DNA of 64,000 nt from Taudactylus pleione (Eukaryota; Chordata; Amphibia; Anura; Myobatrachidae): positions 12,340,501 through 12,404,500 of the forward strand of contig JAUIMM010000040.1 in assembly GCA_031769625.1 (NCBI GenBank), read 5' to 3'. The position numbers and the translations under genes are program-made. Each line of letters opens with the position of its first letter. Position 1 is the first letter of the stretch. Below are positions 34,777-46,899 of the stretch, piece after piece. A model generated the notes under the pieces. That model did not search any database and had not been told where the DNA came from. It worked only from the letters and a program-made list of their open reading frames with translations.

Positions 34777-36767
34777 TTGATGTTGGGAGCATGCAATTGG
34801 GGGTTATTTCTGACTCCTCCCAAACAAATGACAGTTTATTGCCTGTGTCACTCTCCTACCAGTCCAGGACAAGGATGGTTAAAGCCCTTGTGGATTCTGG
34901 GGCTGCCGGCAGTTTTATTTCTAAGTCACTGGTTCAGACCATAGGCATTCCGGTGGTTCCATTGCCAAACAGATTACTGCTCTCTGGTGTAGATGGCAAG
35001 ACCTTGCTAGGGAGATCCATTTCCTCAAAACCCTGCCAGTGTTCCTCCGGATTGGATGTCTGCACCAGGAGACTATTGAATTTTTTGTTCTTCCCGACTC
35101 AGCCTATGAACTAGTTTTAGGCCTCCCCTGGCTACAAAAGCACAATCCTACGTTTGAGTGGTCCAGTATGCAGATTTTATCGTGGGATCCAAGTTGTTTC
35201 CATGGATGTCTCATCCAAGTACTCCCTGTCCACACTAACGCGGTGTCCTCCAATGGAAATATAAGCTTCCCCCCGTCTGAGCCCAAGTGTTCCTCTGTTC
35301 CCGGTCTACCAGCAGCTTATCAAGATTTTGCCGATGTATTTTGCGAACAGGCTGCGGATAAACTTCCACCTCATCATTCCTGGGACTGTGGTATTGAGCT
35401 CCTGCCTGGGAAGAACCCTCCTCGGGGTCGAACCTACCCATTATCAGTTCCTGAAACAGCCGCTATGGCGGCATATATAAAGGAGAATCTAGCTAAGGGG
35501 TTTATCCGGCCTCCACTTCTCCAGCAGGAGCGGGTTTTTTTTTGTTAGCAAGAAGGACGGCGGGCTTAGGCCTTGTATTGACTACCGGGGTCTCAACCAG
35601 ATTACTGTAAAGAATCGATATCCTCTGCCTCTGATTCCGGAGCTTTTTGATAAAGTTCGCGGGGCCTCTTTGTTCACCAAACTTGATCTGCGGGGTGCGT
35701 ATAATTTAATACGTATTAAAGCTGGAAATGAGTGGAAGACCGCTTTTAACACCAGAGACGGCCACTTCGAATATCTCGTAATGCCCTTCGGACTCTGCAA
35801 CGCCCCAGCGATATTTCAGGGTTATGTGAACGAGATCTTCCAGGATGTCCTCTACAGTTTTGTTATAGTATATTTGGATGATATTCTAATTTTTTCCAAA
35901 AATTTGCAAGATCATTGCCAGCATGTCCGCGAAGTCTTGTCACGCCTCCAGAAGCATCATCTTTATGGAAAAATATCCAAGTGCCTTTTCGAACAAACCT
36001 CGGTACCCTTCCTAGGGCACATAATATCTGGAAAGACCCTCCGGATGGATCTGGAGAAGTTAGAAGCCATTTCTGACTGGCCGTTACCAAAATCCTTGAA
36101 GGCTACTCAACGCTTCTTGGGTTTTTCAAATTATTACCGGCGGTTTATACCAAATTTCTCCACACTGGTGTCTCCTATCACAAATCTCACAAAGAAGGGT
36201 GCCAATCCCATTCGCTGGCCAGATACTGCCATCCAAGCCTTCCAAAAATTAAAAGAAGCCTTCTCCACTGCACCTATCCTGTGCCAACCCCAATTGGACA
36301 AACCGTTCACAGTTGAGGTAGATGCTTCTTCAGTAGGGGTAGGAGCAGTACTGTCTCAAATCTCAAGTGATGGAAAGTACCATCCCTGTGGGTATTTTTC
36401 TCGTAAGTTTTCCATTGCCGAAAAGAACTACGGAATTGGTGACCAGGAACTACTAGCAATGCGATTAGCTTTAATGGAATGGCGGCATTTGTTGGAAGGA
36501 GCCAACTTTCCAGTTACCGTGATCACAGATCATAAATACTTAATCTACCTCCAAACGGCTCACCGTCTAAATGCTAAACAGGCCCGTTGGCCCTTGCTCT
36601 TTTCAAGTTTTAATTTAAAACTTCAATTTCGTCCTGGCAGTCTAAACAGAAAAGCTGATGCCCTCTCACGGTCTTTCTTGTCCAGCACTCAGGAAGAGGA
36701 TCACCAACGTTCACGACCAATTTTAGATCCTGTAGTCTTCGCCTCTACTCAAATGTTGACTCCTTGA
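34764..36767 (+). pseudogene. Gypsy protease, reverse transcriptase and RNase H
   Basis: Protease: ALVDSGAAGSFI (about 34890) carries the active Asp, and LVLGLPWLQKHNP lies downstream. A frameshift separates them near 35030. After a second break at a run of T (about 35534) the RT follows: SKKDGGLRPCIDYRGLN, LFTKLDLRGAYN, FGLCNAPAIFQ and the catalytic VYLDDILIFS (about 35865), then FLGFSNYYRRFIPNF. RNase H has VEVDASSVGVGAVLSQ and TDHKYL. The frame ends at TGA 36765-36767 with the integrase in another frame. Confidence 0.9.
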
Positions 36768-38168
36768 CTCCTCCCCCAGGGAATATTTTTGTGACCCCGG
36801 AACTACGGGGAAAATTACTAACTTGGGCTCATAGCTCTCTGTTTGCTGGCCATTCTGGTATCCTCAAGACTTACAAGTTCCTTCAGTGTTCCTATTGGTG
36901 GTCCACAATGAAAGGGGATATTCGAGAATTTATTCTTTCATGTGTAAAATGCGCTCAGCATGACTCTCCGCAAGAAGGCAGCAGGTCTCCTGCGACCCCT
37001 GTCCATTCCTAATACTCCTTGGACCCATATATCCATGGATTTCATCTCTGAACTACCATGCTCCCAAGGATACAATACCATATGGGTAGGGGTGGATCAC
37101 TTTTCTAAGATGGCACACTTTATTCCATTGATGGGTCTCCCTTCTGCTCCTCAGTTGGCAAGAGTCTTTGTTAAGGAAATATTCAGGTTGCATGGACTTC
37201 CCAAAGAGATAATTTCTGACCGCGGAGTTCAATTTGTAGCTAAATTTTGGAGAGCCTTATGTAGCACTTGTGGAATCAAGTTAAAATTTTCTTCAGCCTA
37301 CCATCAACAAACTAATGGGCAAACCGAAAGAGTTAACCAAGAGCTGGAGACTTTCATAAGACTCTTCATTTCCTCCTCACAAGATAACTGGCTGGATCTA
37401 TTACCTTGGGCAGAATTTTCACACAACTTCAAATATCACACTTCCTCCAAAGCCACTCCTTTTTTTACGGTGTTTGGGAGACATCCTCAAGTCCCAGATT
37501 TTCTAAATTTGCCTACAGTAGAGGTCCCTGCAGTTTCTGAATTGGTGGAGTCTTTCGCAACCGTTTAGAAGAGGGTTCATTCCTCTCTGAAGCAGTCGTA
37601 CAAGAACTACACAAAATTTGCGGATAGACGACGTGTCGCTGTTCCACTGCTGAGAGTTGGAGATAAAGTCTGGGTATCCTCCAGGAACATCCGATTGAAA
37701 GTACCCAGTATGAAGCTAGCCCCACGCTTCATTGGTCCTTACCGTGTTCGCAAGGTCATCAACCCAGTCGCGTATAAGTTGGAACTCCCTCCTCAACTAA
37801 GAATATCCAATACCTTTCATCTTTCTTTGCTGCGTCCTCTAGTGCTGAATCGTTTTCAAACTTCTGCTCCCAAGTTACCTCAAGTGCAAACTTCTCAAGG
37901 TACAGAGTTCGAGGTAGGGAGGATTTTGGACTCTCGATTTACCAAATCTAACAACCTCCAATATCTCATTGACTGGAAAGGGTCCGGTCCGGAAGAAAGG
38001 GTATGGATCAGAGCCAGAGACGTTCACGCGCCTCAAATGGTTCGAGCCTTCCATATTAGATTTCCTGCTAAACCTGGTGGGTGTCCGGTGTCCACCCTGA
38101 AAGGGGGGGTACTGTCAGAGTTCAGCCGGGGATCGGCCATCCGTTACCGTCCCGCCAGCTTCCTCTAA
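36764..38168 (+). pseudogene. Gypsy integrase with chromodomain
   Basis: A zinc-binding HHCC region (AHSSLFAGHSG ... SCVKCAQ) precedes a frameshift near 36960-37010. The core follows: PWTHISMDFISELP (first Asp), ISDRGVQFVAKFW (second Asp) and NGQTERVNQELE (catalytic Glu). An in-frame TAG at 37566 interrupts it. A GPYRVRKV module and a chromodomain (EVGRILDSRF ... YLIDWKGSGPEERVWIRARDV) complete the protein. In related elements this domain directs integration to marked chromatin. The frame runs into the 3' LTR. Confidence 0.88.
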
Positions 38169-39107
38169 CTTCCCGGGCAGTCGGGTGGCTGGTGCGGCGA
38201 CGTGGGAGGTGCTGAGCATTCTCCCTGATGCTGGTGTCTCGGGCGGCCTGGTGCGTGGGGATCAGAGTTCCTGTCATGTGCACCGCTATGACACTTCCTT
38301 CTCTGACTATCCTTCCTTCCCTGACGCTGTGGACCAATCAGTGGGCTTCCAGGGGTATATATCCTGCTCCTGTATATCAGGTAGTTGCCTGAACAACCAT
38401 TGTCGCTGCTAGTGTTACTAGTGGTCTCTCGTTCCAGATTCCCTTGCTTCCAGTGATCTATTCCTGTGTGCAGCTATATCATTCATGTCATCAGTGCTTT
38501 ACCATCTCAGCCTGTGAGCAGCTATATCATTCATCTCATCAGTGCGTTACCATCTCAGCCTGTGAGCAGCTATATCATTCATCTCACCAGTGCTTTACCA
38601 TCACAGCCTGAGTGTAGTTATACGTACCCACCTCTCCAGCGTCATAATCTCTGGCTGGCTCCAGTACCACTGCCCACCTCATTACTGGACTCTGTGGTCC
38701 CCACCTACTTGTTACAGTATTGCACCGTGGTGCACTCTTTCTAACCGGCACCCGGTAGAGTGTGTTCGCAGTGCACACTTCCTTGTACCTCAAGTACAGT
38801 GTCCCTACGTACCCCTTACTGGCATAGACCCTTTGGGCCACGAGTGTTCGTCTCTCCTTTTTCCCGCAGGCTTTGGTCACCTAGTCAAAGGACCGCGACC
38901 TGCTTACGAGGTGCAGCTCAAGCCCATATTCCGATTGGTGGGGTCACTGGCGAACACCATCTCGTGGGTTAGATTCCACACCTTTGACTAGGTCTCGCCA
39001 ATGACCAAGACCCGTGGATGCAGAGGTCGTACATTCAGGCCCCTCGCCTCCGTTTCCTCCCGCAGCCTCAGGCCTCAGCTTCCAGAAAACCGCCTCCCAG
39101 CGTGACA
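38113..39107 (+). repeat. 3' LTR (mosaic) with three 48-bp units
   Basis: Begins TGTCAGAG after a purine run (AAAGGGGGGG) that may be the polypurine tract. Only about three minisatellite units remain (38467-38612). Up to about 38827 it differs from the 5' LTR by roughly 5%. From there to 39119 it matches the 5' LTR and its first 12 internal bases (GTTTGTTCAGGC) with one mismatch in about 290. This last segment is therefore probably a copied tract. Confidence 0.85.
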
Positions 39108-39119
39108 GTTTGTTCAGGC

Positions 39120-40334
39120 TGTGACCGCTTGTAATCACATGGTTTATGTGTTAGAGGGGGCGGATGGAGCGCCTGATCGTTTTCACTTCCGGGTGTGGTA
39201 GTCGACTACTGCGGAAGTACTGGCTCATATATATGGGCTTTAGGACTTATGAGGGAAGTATTACGGAGGGGTATTACCTTATAAGGACTTCTGCTGTGCA
39301 GACTGGAAGAAGCGGTGTGGCAATAAGCAGGAGCCACAGTCTTTTTCCTATGGTGGGTGGTGGATTACATTCCAGGATTTTGTTGACGCTGAATTGATGC
39401 ATATTATCCTTTTTTTATATCCTTTTTTATGTTATTTTGAATACTCTATGGGAGATTATCATGTCTATGAATTTTGAAGTAAGGTTATATCCTGTAAGGG
39501 ACTTCAGATGGTAATAGGAGGTTTCACAATGTGGTCTATTGAGGGTTTTTTTGCGATTTTTAGTATAATTGGTTAATTGTCTTTTAATTTAGAGGAGGGG
39601 TATATTAAGCCCTTCCTGGGTTACAGCTCCACATCCTGAGGAATGACAATCAGTCCGAAACGCGTAGATGGTGGAGTAAGCAGCAGGAATTGGACAACAG
39701 GCGGTATTATACCATCTCTTTTTGGATATTTCTCTAAATGTTTTTTTCTTCCACGTGTCATCCAGTTGGATTACCTTCTCTGATTATGCCCGGGTCATCA
39801 GAAAGGTTTTAAAACCATATTGTGAATATCCTATTGCCACCTATAGTTCCAATACTGCTATATGTGCTTTTTTTTGTGATGTGACTATTTTTTACTTTTT
39901 ATGGTTCCGATTTGGAATAAAGAATTGTTTTAAGAAAATAGATACATTTTTTCATCAATTGGATATATAAGGGGAGTCGTAACAAGAAACCTTTATACGT
40001 ATGAACCAAGGTGGATTTATGGTGAGTGTCTGTAGACCCCTAAGAAGTGTGATGTGTTGAAAGAAAAAGGAGGTGTTAAAGAAACCTTTCAGTGAACGGT
40101 AATAGAGTGCCAGTGGTGAGTTCTATCCAGAATATGGTTCCTGATCTTGAAATGAGACAGTGGTGAAGACATTCTGTGAGACGAAGATGGATACCTTGTA
40201 GACCTCTCCATACAGACTGCGCTAGTGACACTATCTTGTTGTTTTGAAATTGTATATTTAGGTTTTGGGTATACCTTAGATAGGACACAGCAGCGGCCTG
40301 TTGTCGCGAGTTACTTCTTTTTTGTTCTTTGGAA
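39120..40334 (+). mobile_element. Foreign 1.2-kb segment within the Gypsy 3' LTR, PLE-tail-like
   Basis: This DNA has no counterpart in the 5' LTR or internal region. It starts right after the copied GTTTGTTCAGGC and ends where a third LTR fragment resumes. It has no coding domain. A hammerhead-like motif at 39627-39676 and the CCTGAGGAA...GAAACGCG phrase make it resemble the 3' part of a Penelope-like element. Confidence 0.55.
39627..39676 (+). ncRNA. Hammerhead-ribozyme-like motif
   Basis: The core CUGAGGA (39636-39642) and GAAAC (39657-39661) both match the hammerhead consensus. Helix I pairs CUCCAC-AUC (39627-39635) with GAU-G-GUGGAG (39667-39676), nine pairs with one bulged G. A minimal helix III lies in ACGCGUA, placing the cleavable A at 39666. 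Helix II is weak: GAC/GUC (39645-39647 with 39653-39655) sits above unpaired bases. Hammerheads are known from PLEs. Activity is untested. Confidence 0.5.
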
Positions 40335-40523
40335 CAAGCCCATATCCCGATTGGTGGGGTCACTGGCGAACACCATCTCGTGGGTTAGATTCCGCACCTT
40401 TGACTTGGTCTCACCAACGACCAAGACCCGTGGATGCGGAGGTCGTACATTCAGGCCCCTCGACTCAGTTTCCTCCCACAGCCTCAGGCCTCAGCTTCCA
40501 GAAAACCGCCTCCCAGCGTGACA
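40335..40523 (+). repeat. Third LTR 3' fragment
   Basis: It matches the last 189 bases of the LTR, from CAAGCCCATAT to GCGTGACA. It carries roughly nine differences from both other copies, which are nearly identical to each other here. The CAGTAG that follows pairs with the one before the 5' LTR. It is probably the original end of the 3' LTR. Confidence 0.8.
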
Positions 40524-40529
40524 CAGTAG

Positions 40530-40900
40530 CAGCTAGTGATGCTTGATAAAAGCCACCTTAAAAGGACTAATTAACACAGACTTTCCAATGCCTGTGTATG
40601 CTATGTGCTGCTAGAGTACACAGGGCTCTTCTTTCCACACACTGCATTATGCTGCTGTACTGTTCTGTTCCAATTTACATGTCAGTTTTGAGTTTGCATA
40701 TGTTTCTCCAGGTCTCAGCACCTATGACTTATGGTCTTATCCAAGATATACACATAAAAATTTCTAATTCATTAAATTTCACATATTTAAGTGTTGCTGT
40801 GCTGCATCTTCATCCTTCCATTGTCAGAGCTCCAATCAGAGCTGGATCAGCCATTACACAGCTCTAAAATAACTTTACCAAGAAGAATTTGAAACCGCAG
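40530..40900. other. No identified feature
   Basis: Flank of the Gypsy element. No element ends or coding signature were recognised before the (GAA)n tract. Confidence 0.4.
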
Positions 40901-40925
40901 AACCCTCCCCCACAAGCCCTTACAG

Positions 40926-40965
40926 GAAGAAGAAGAAGAAGAAGAAGAAGAAGAAGAAGAAGAAA
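40926..40965 (+). repeat. (GAA)n microsatellite
   Basis: About 13 uninterrupted AAG/GAA triplets, just upstream of the first recognisable PLE-C residues. In frame they would encode polylysine. Confidence 0.95.
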
Positions 40966-42987
40966 AAATCCACGTTCTACCCTACCTTTGTGAAGGGGAA
41001 TTTCATAGATACTTTTAATAAAATAGTGGTGGAGGAATTAGAAAATCTAAAGAAACCAAAGAGAAAAATCAATCTTACGAGGAAAGAAAGAGATTTAATA
41101 CAAAACCTTAGTAAGGATGAAATTATTGTAGTTAAACCCCGATACAAAGTGGGAGGGATAGCAATACTTAATAAAGATTATTATGTGAAAGAAGTGTATA
41201 GACAGTTATCTCACACCACAACGTACACAAAGTTGAAGAATGATCCTACAAATCAGATCAAAGGGAGTTTCCATAAACTTTTGGAAGAGCATCTCAACAC
41301 AGGAGATATCAGTAAGGAAGAACATGACTTTGTAGACATAGAAGACCCCATAATCCCAACAATATATATGTTGCCCAAGATTCACAAGAGTACTACATAT
41401 TCACCTGGCAGACCGATTATTGCGGGCACTGATAGCCTTACATCAAATTTATCATCTCTAATCGATAGTGTTTTGCAACCTTTAGTTATAAAAAATGAAA
41501 GATACGGGAGACATGCTTACGAAAATTAAGGGCATGTTTAGCCTCAGCAGATGTAACATCATTGTACACCTGCATTAAGCACATGAAGGGCTTGGAGGCC
41601 ATTACATGGTATCTAGACAAAACAGAGCATTCTACCAACAGAAAAAAGTTTGTGTTGGATGCAATAAAATTCATCCTGGAGAATAATTACTTCTTCTTCA
41701 ATGGTGACTTTTTACTTAAATGTACCGGTACTGCTATGGGGACCAAATTTTCCCCAAGCTATGCAAACCTATTCATGTGTATGGGAGTGTCACTTGGGGA
41801 ACTGGTCTTATCAAGTGGTACCAGTACAGAGATGATGTCCTTTTGGTTTGGAAAGGAACAGGAGAACAACTAAAAGATTTTCTCCATTTTAAAAATAATA
41901 CGATGAATGTTCGATTCACCCTTGAATTTAGTAAGGAACTAATCCACTTCTTAGATTTAACCATCTATATGGAAGAAGAGATGAGCCATACAAAGACTTA
42001 TCAAACACCAACAGATGTGAATACTTTTATCCCAATGGATAGCCAACATTATGCCCAGTGGTTTAGGGGTTGCCCAAAAGCCAATTTCTATGGATTTAAA
42101 GAAATTGTAGTAAAGATGAAATATGTAGAGAACAGATGAATCAGATGAAAAAAGATTTAATAGAAAATGGCTATAACTCTGAGGAATTAAATAAACTAAT
42201 GGAAGAGAGTATCAACAAGGAACATTCTGTGATCATTCAACCAAAAGAAAGAAGGGAAAAAGAAAAGGGGAATGAAAGACAAAAGTGGGCATTAATAACA
42301 AATTATGATGCACAATACAAACAGGTAGAAAAAATATTCTCCAAACATTGGTATTTACTCATGAGAGACCCTACTCTGAAGGATTTAATTCCGACTAAAC
42401 CTACATTCATATACAGAAAATCACGGAATTTGAAGAGCCATCTAGTCAGGAGCACATTACCCATAGCCTCGAAAAATCTATTACACACAAAGGGCTTCAA
42501 TCATTGCGGGATGTGCATCGGATGTAGGAACATTAAGAATGGACAGAATAAATATACAGATGTTAAGATTAATGGTGTATCCCTAAAAATGAAGGGCTTC
42601 ATAACATGTAGTACTCCAAATGTAATATATCTTATTGAATGTAGATGTGGTTTATCACACATTGTACGAACATAGAGACCCCTAAAAATTAGAATCTCGG
42701 AGCACCTAAGAAATGTGAAAAAAGGAATCTCAACCCACCACTTGTCAAACCATTTCAAAACCGAACACAATTGCTCGATTGAATATATTCGTAGAGTCCT
42801 AGGAATTCAACATGTGAAGGCGACGTGGAGAGACAAAAACATTCAAAAGAATCTGGCCAACATAGAGATGAAAACCATTTTCAAACTAAAATCCATGCAT
42901 CCTACAGGACTTAACCAGGATTTTGAACTAAAATGTTTTTTTTATAATATCTACAACATTTTAGTCAGTTTTATTCAGGAATTTTAA
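40926..42987 (+). pseudogene. PLE-C reverse transcriptase and GIY-YIG endonuclease
   Basis: From 40990: KGNFIDTFNKIVVEELENL, then KDEIIVVKPRYKVGG, YMLPKIHKS, GRPIIAGTDSL, ADVTSLYTCI, CTGTAMGTKFSPSYANLFM and QYRDDVLLVW (about 41840; RDD where YIDD is usual). Then follow HFLDLTIY, a cysteine cluster GMCIGCRNI and the endonuclease VIYLIECRCGLSHIVRT, a stop at 42675 and RPLKIRISEHL. Frames change near 41525, 41780 and 42130. The Tyr of the YIG block is altered (LSHIVRT). The N-terminal ORF seen in PLE-A is absent. It is clearly dead. Confidence 0.88.
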
Positions 42988-45584
42988 ATTATCTTGATAA
43001 TCCCTTTTTCAATAAAAAGATATGGGGGATTATAATCCAGGTTATTACAATCAGTTCCTTCTATATATGTGGATTTAATAGAGGATTATTCACTCCTACA
43101 ATGTTTCCTGGGAGTTTTATAAATGTTTTTATTAGATAAAAAATATTGTGTTTCTTAAAACTTTCTTTTTTTAACATTCCAGATCCGTTTTAAAATCCTC
43201 AAAAGCATGTTCTAACCAAATATAAGTTTATGGGACTCAGAGTATATCGAAAACATGAAATTCATCAAATATTCCCAAGTGAGACGACTGCATTGCCCAG
43301 TTATGAAGTGGACAATTTCTGCTGTTAAATGAGTCAGCATGACATCTGTAAACCCACATTCTAGAACACTACATTTCTCATGAAGCAATGCGATAGTTCA
43401 TCTATTTACAGTCATGGCTGAAGCATACTTCCGGTCCCAACTGGGTGGTGACTTCCTGGTTGCAGCAGCTGGTTTCTTTGCAGGACAACATGGCGCCACG
43501 GCCTAGGGGGAGTGATTCTTGGAGAGGCTAAAGTTCCCATGTAGGCACTAAGGCCTACAGAAAGTGACTATTTATATCGGCAACTGCTTCTAGTCCGCAG
43601 ACCGGAACCATAAGTACCGCCATTTTAATCCAATAGACTATTTAAACCCAGTTTGTAAACAACACCCTCATGCTTTAATAAAGAGAATTGGATTCACGAA
43701 ATGCGTTGGCCAGAGGGAAGAGCCATTATATGAGGACTCTGCACCACATGACTGGTATAAGGTATTTTCCTTTTTGGTTATTTGACCCCTTTCCAAATTG
43801 TATACAGAAACCGAACCTATATCCCTCTTTGGAACATACTGATTCCAATCTGGATGCTCCCCCTTTAATTACCCTTTTTTCATATACTAATTTTATATAT
43901 TTTATTTGATATTTTTTTTTATAGCTATAACATGTTATTAAAGTTTTTGATACTTTCATCATGAAAATCTTTTTGACATATTTTGAGAGAACCATCTGAA
44001 AGAAAATATACCTTTATGGGAGATGTTACACCGAGGACTATGTGAGTAATGGCGCACAGCGACTATTTGAGGTTAAACGATACCATGAGAGGTTTATCTA
44101 GATTTGACTCAGAGTGAGTGAAATGCGCCTTATATAAAAAAGTTTCAAGTTGTTTATGTATGTTCATTCCAGGAAAAAGATGCCTTTTTAAGAAAATATT
44201 TGACTCCAGTTCATGTGAGTTAGGCTGTTTCTTCACATAATAAGTAATCCATGCAATACTACACATTGTTCTTTATTTCACTTTCTTCATATACATGAAG
44301 AAAAATCCAACCCGATGATTATGAAATAAAGATGCAGACAAACCTTCAACATAAACGGATAAGTATTTTGTCTCATTTTTTCTCATCCCAGTGAGCAACG
44401 GGTAGCGCCAATTCCCATACCTACTTCTACACATTTATATTACGCAGCTGAGGCTACAACATTCATTCCAATAAGCAATGAAGGTTCAGATTCCTGTAAC
44501 CCATTTTATGTGTATTATTTCTACCAAATGGAGAGGAGAGGACACACTGGGGTTTTTGTCATGTCCGTCACTATGTTCCAGGTGTATATAAGAATTATAT
44601 TCTGCCAGAATGTAAAAATGATGACTGTTTTATGTTTCTCAACATGCATACCATATACTGTACATTTATATACCATAACAGCACACTACTCACAGAGCAC
44701 TTCAAACATAGGTCAAGGCGCCCGTCTGACCAGTGCCAGTGCTAGGGTATTCCCCTGAAAACAAAAAATGTGTGCCCTCCTCACCTCCATCAGGGGCAGG
44801 CAGCTGCCAGCTATCTCTCTCTCTCACTCATTGTTTGGCAGGTCCTCCTCCTGGGGTTGCTGTGTGCAGCTAAGGCACCTCCTCCATTGCTCCTCTTCTT
44901 GGGCACAGAACACCACACACAGACAGAGGGGGGGGGTGCATGATGTCATTTCGAATGTTGCATGTATTTACTGCTGGTCTACATGCTATTGCTGGCAGTG
45001 GTGCTGCTTATAACAACAAGAAAGGGGAACAAATTAGCTCCTCACGCTCAAGGGCAGGCAATGAAATCAGCTCCTGACCGGGCAGCTGCAGACATAAATT
45101 ACATTATTATCTCCTGTCAGTTCTCCTCAGAGTACCACTGGGGAAAACTGACAAGAGTCAGTTGAAACGACTATCGGGTCTGCCAACACGCCATGACATG
45201 CATCTGTCTCTTATCTGAATAAATCCCTACGTTGAATGTGAGTGCTGGTCTTCTGCTTTTTCTGTGGGGATGAGGAGAGAACTGAACCTTTGTCAGGATT
45301 GCCAACTTAACAGCAAGCAAGAAAAGCAACTCCAGCATCCAGATACACACCAAAGATGGCTTGTACCAGAGCTATGCATAAATGCACTTAACTATGATAT
45401 CTGTAGATAGAACACCAGATATTCGGAAACTGCAATAAGGTCATCTCCAAGGTTTCCATATAAAATATAGTGACAAAATATTGTTTAAAACTATTTTAAT
45501 TCTATCAATAACAGTAGGATAAAAAATGAAAAATCAAAAATCAAAGAAAAATAGCTTAACTGAATAAGCCCAGACAGAGTGTCT
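42988..45584. other. PLE-C 3' non-coding region, then unassigned sequence
   Basis: 42988 to about 44340 lacks coding signatures. It contains a CTTCCTGG / ATGGCGCCACG / CACGAAATGCGTTGG passage (43440-43715) that resembles a decayed PLE terminal repeat. From 44340 to 45584 I recognise no element or gene. Confidence 0.35.
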
Positions 45585-45803
45585 TTAACAGGCACCTACA
45601 ATTAGTAGAATCATCCAATATCCCTGTCCGCGCCCGCCGCCTGGCTTCCATTCATTCGGTATGCCGGGAGTCGGGCTCCCGACATAGGGATAATGATAAG
45701 CATCAGGATTTCGACGCCTATCATTAGTCCCCTGTCGGGATTGCACAGTCGGGAAGCCGGCGGCCGGCATTTCGACCGTCGGCTTCCTGATTGCATTCCC
45801 TCA
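45585..45803. mobile_element. MITE fragment related to the element at 53021
   Basis: Its right part, CAGTCGGGAAGCCGGCGGCC ... CGGCTTCCTGATTGCATTCCC, matches the right end of 53021-53601 (CAGTCGGGAAGCCGGCTGCC ... CGGCTTCCCGATTGCTTCCC). An internal hairpin GGGAGTCGGGCTCCC lies near 45667. No target duplication was confirmed. Confidence 0.5.
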
Positions 45804-46671
45804 AGACATTGCAGGTAAGTTCAAGCCTATCACAACTCTCGGATGGCAAATGGATGCAACCCATACTTGGGGATTGGCGTGACTTATTTCTGAGGTGCGT
45901 AGTCTAATTTGCCGGCGGTGCTCACCAGGGACCCTCGCAAGATGGTATGGGCTTGGCTGCATCTGACACACAGGTTGCGGCCCTCAGAATAGGTTCCCCT
46001 ATACAGGTGCTAGGGAATTCTGGATGGAGTGGAGAAGACTTTCAGCGCAGTGAACAGGCCGGGTCAGAACCAAACGGACAACAAGGTACCAGGGAGCAGA
46101 CGTGTGCCAGTCGCAGAGGATAGCCAAGGTCAAACCAGATTACCAAACGCAGTACCAGGGATTAGACAGAAGCAGGTCAGAAACAAAACCAGGGTCAGGA
46201 ACAAAACTTGCAGAGGCTGATTGCAGGAATACTCTCCTCAGTGCAGCTGGTGATTGCACTGAGCTGGATAACAGACTGCAACTGATGTTTGCTGAGTAAG
46301 TTCACTGGAACAGCTTGTGATTCCTAAACTGGAATACAGCAGCACACAGATCTGATCAGGACACAGGAACTGTAGATAATGAGCCAGATGGCAATGATGG
46401 TTTTCTGCACAAAGGAGCCACAGGTTAGAACTGATCTCTAGGAAGCAACTCTTTACTCTGGCACCAGTGGGAGTTCTCACAGGGGATATGAATCTGCTGC
46501 CAGTCCCTGATAGGCTGCTGAGGCAGGAGCACTCCCACTGGAAGAATGCCAGCAGCTGACATAGTGCATGATGGTGATGTCAGTGCATGGTTCTCGAACA
46601 AGGTCAGGCAAAAATCCTGACCTGCAGCAAATGGTAATGTAAGTCACACAATTCGAGCAGAGTGTGACAAA
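45804..46671. other. No gene; possible degraded LTR
   Basis: The passage 46050-46210 repeats phrases such as GGTCAGAAACAAAACCAGGGTCAGG and reads like an internal LTR tract on the minus strand. Ends were not found. Confidence 0.25.
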
Positions 46672-46755
46672 GCCAATGTTTCAATTTCTATATTTCACCT
46701 TTTCCTCAGGGATAAAATGAAACAAACACCAAACACTAACCTTACAGCCCCACAC

Positions 46756-46899
46756 CTTGTGCATATTGTGTCTTCTTCCGGCTGTCCGGCATCAGCGGCC
46801 TTGTTTGATGACATCACCATCTGAACCCTTGTGCATATTGTGTCTTCTTCCGACTGTCCGGGATCAGTGGCCTTGTTTGATGACATCACCATCTGAACC
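46756..46899. repeat. 72-bp tandem duplication in the PLE-D tail
   Basis: 46756-46827 and 46828-46899 are adjacent copies with about three differences; each starts CTTGTGCATATTGTGTC and ends CACCATCTGAACC. It lies in the non-coding 3' part of PLE-D. Confidence 0.92.

Larger units (their letters stand above)
32179..40523 (+). mobile_element. Ty3/Gypsy chromodomain retrotransposon (Sushi-like), inactivated
   Basis: The LTR begins TGTCAGAG at 32179. The outermost LTR end, ...GCGTGACA, lies at 40523, and CAGTAG flanks both (32173-32178 and 40524-40529). Between lie gag with a CCHC knuckle, PR, RT with YLDD, RNase H, integrase and a C-terminal chromodomain. Gag resembles the Sushi lineage from which mammalian PEG10/RTL genes derive. 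At least five frameshifts and one in-frame stop inactivate it. The 3' LTR is a mosaic interrupted by foreign DNA (39120-40334). Confidence 0.9.
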
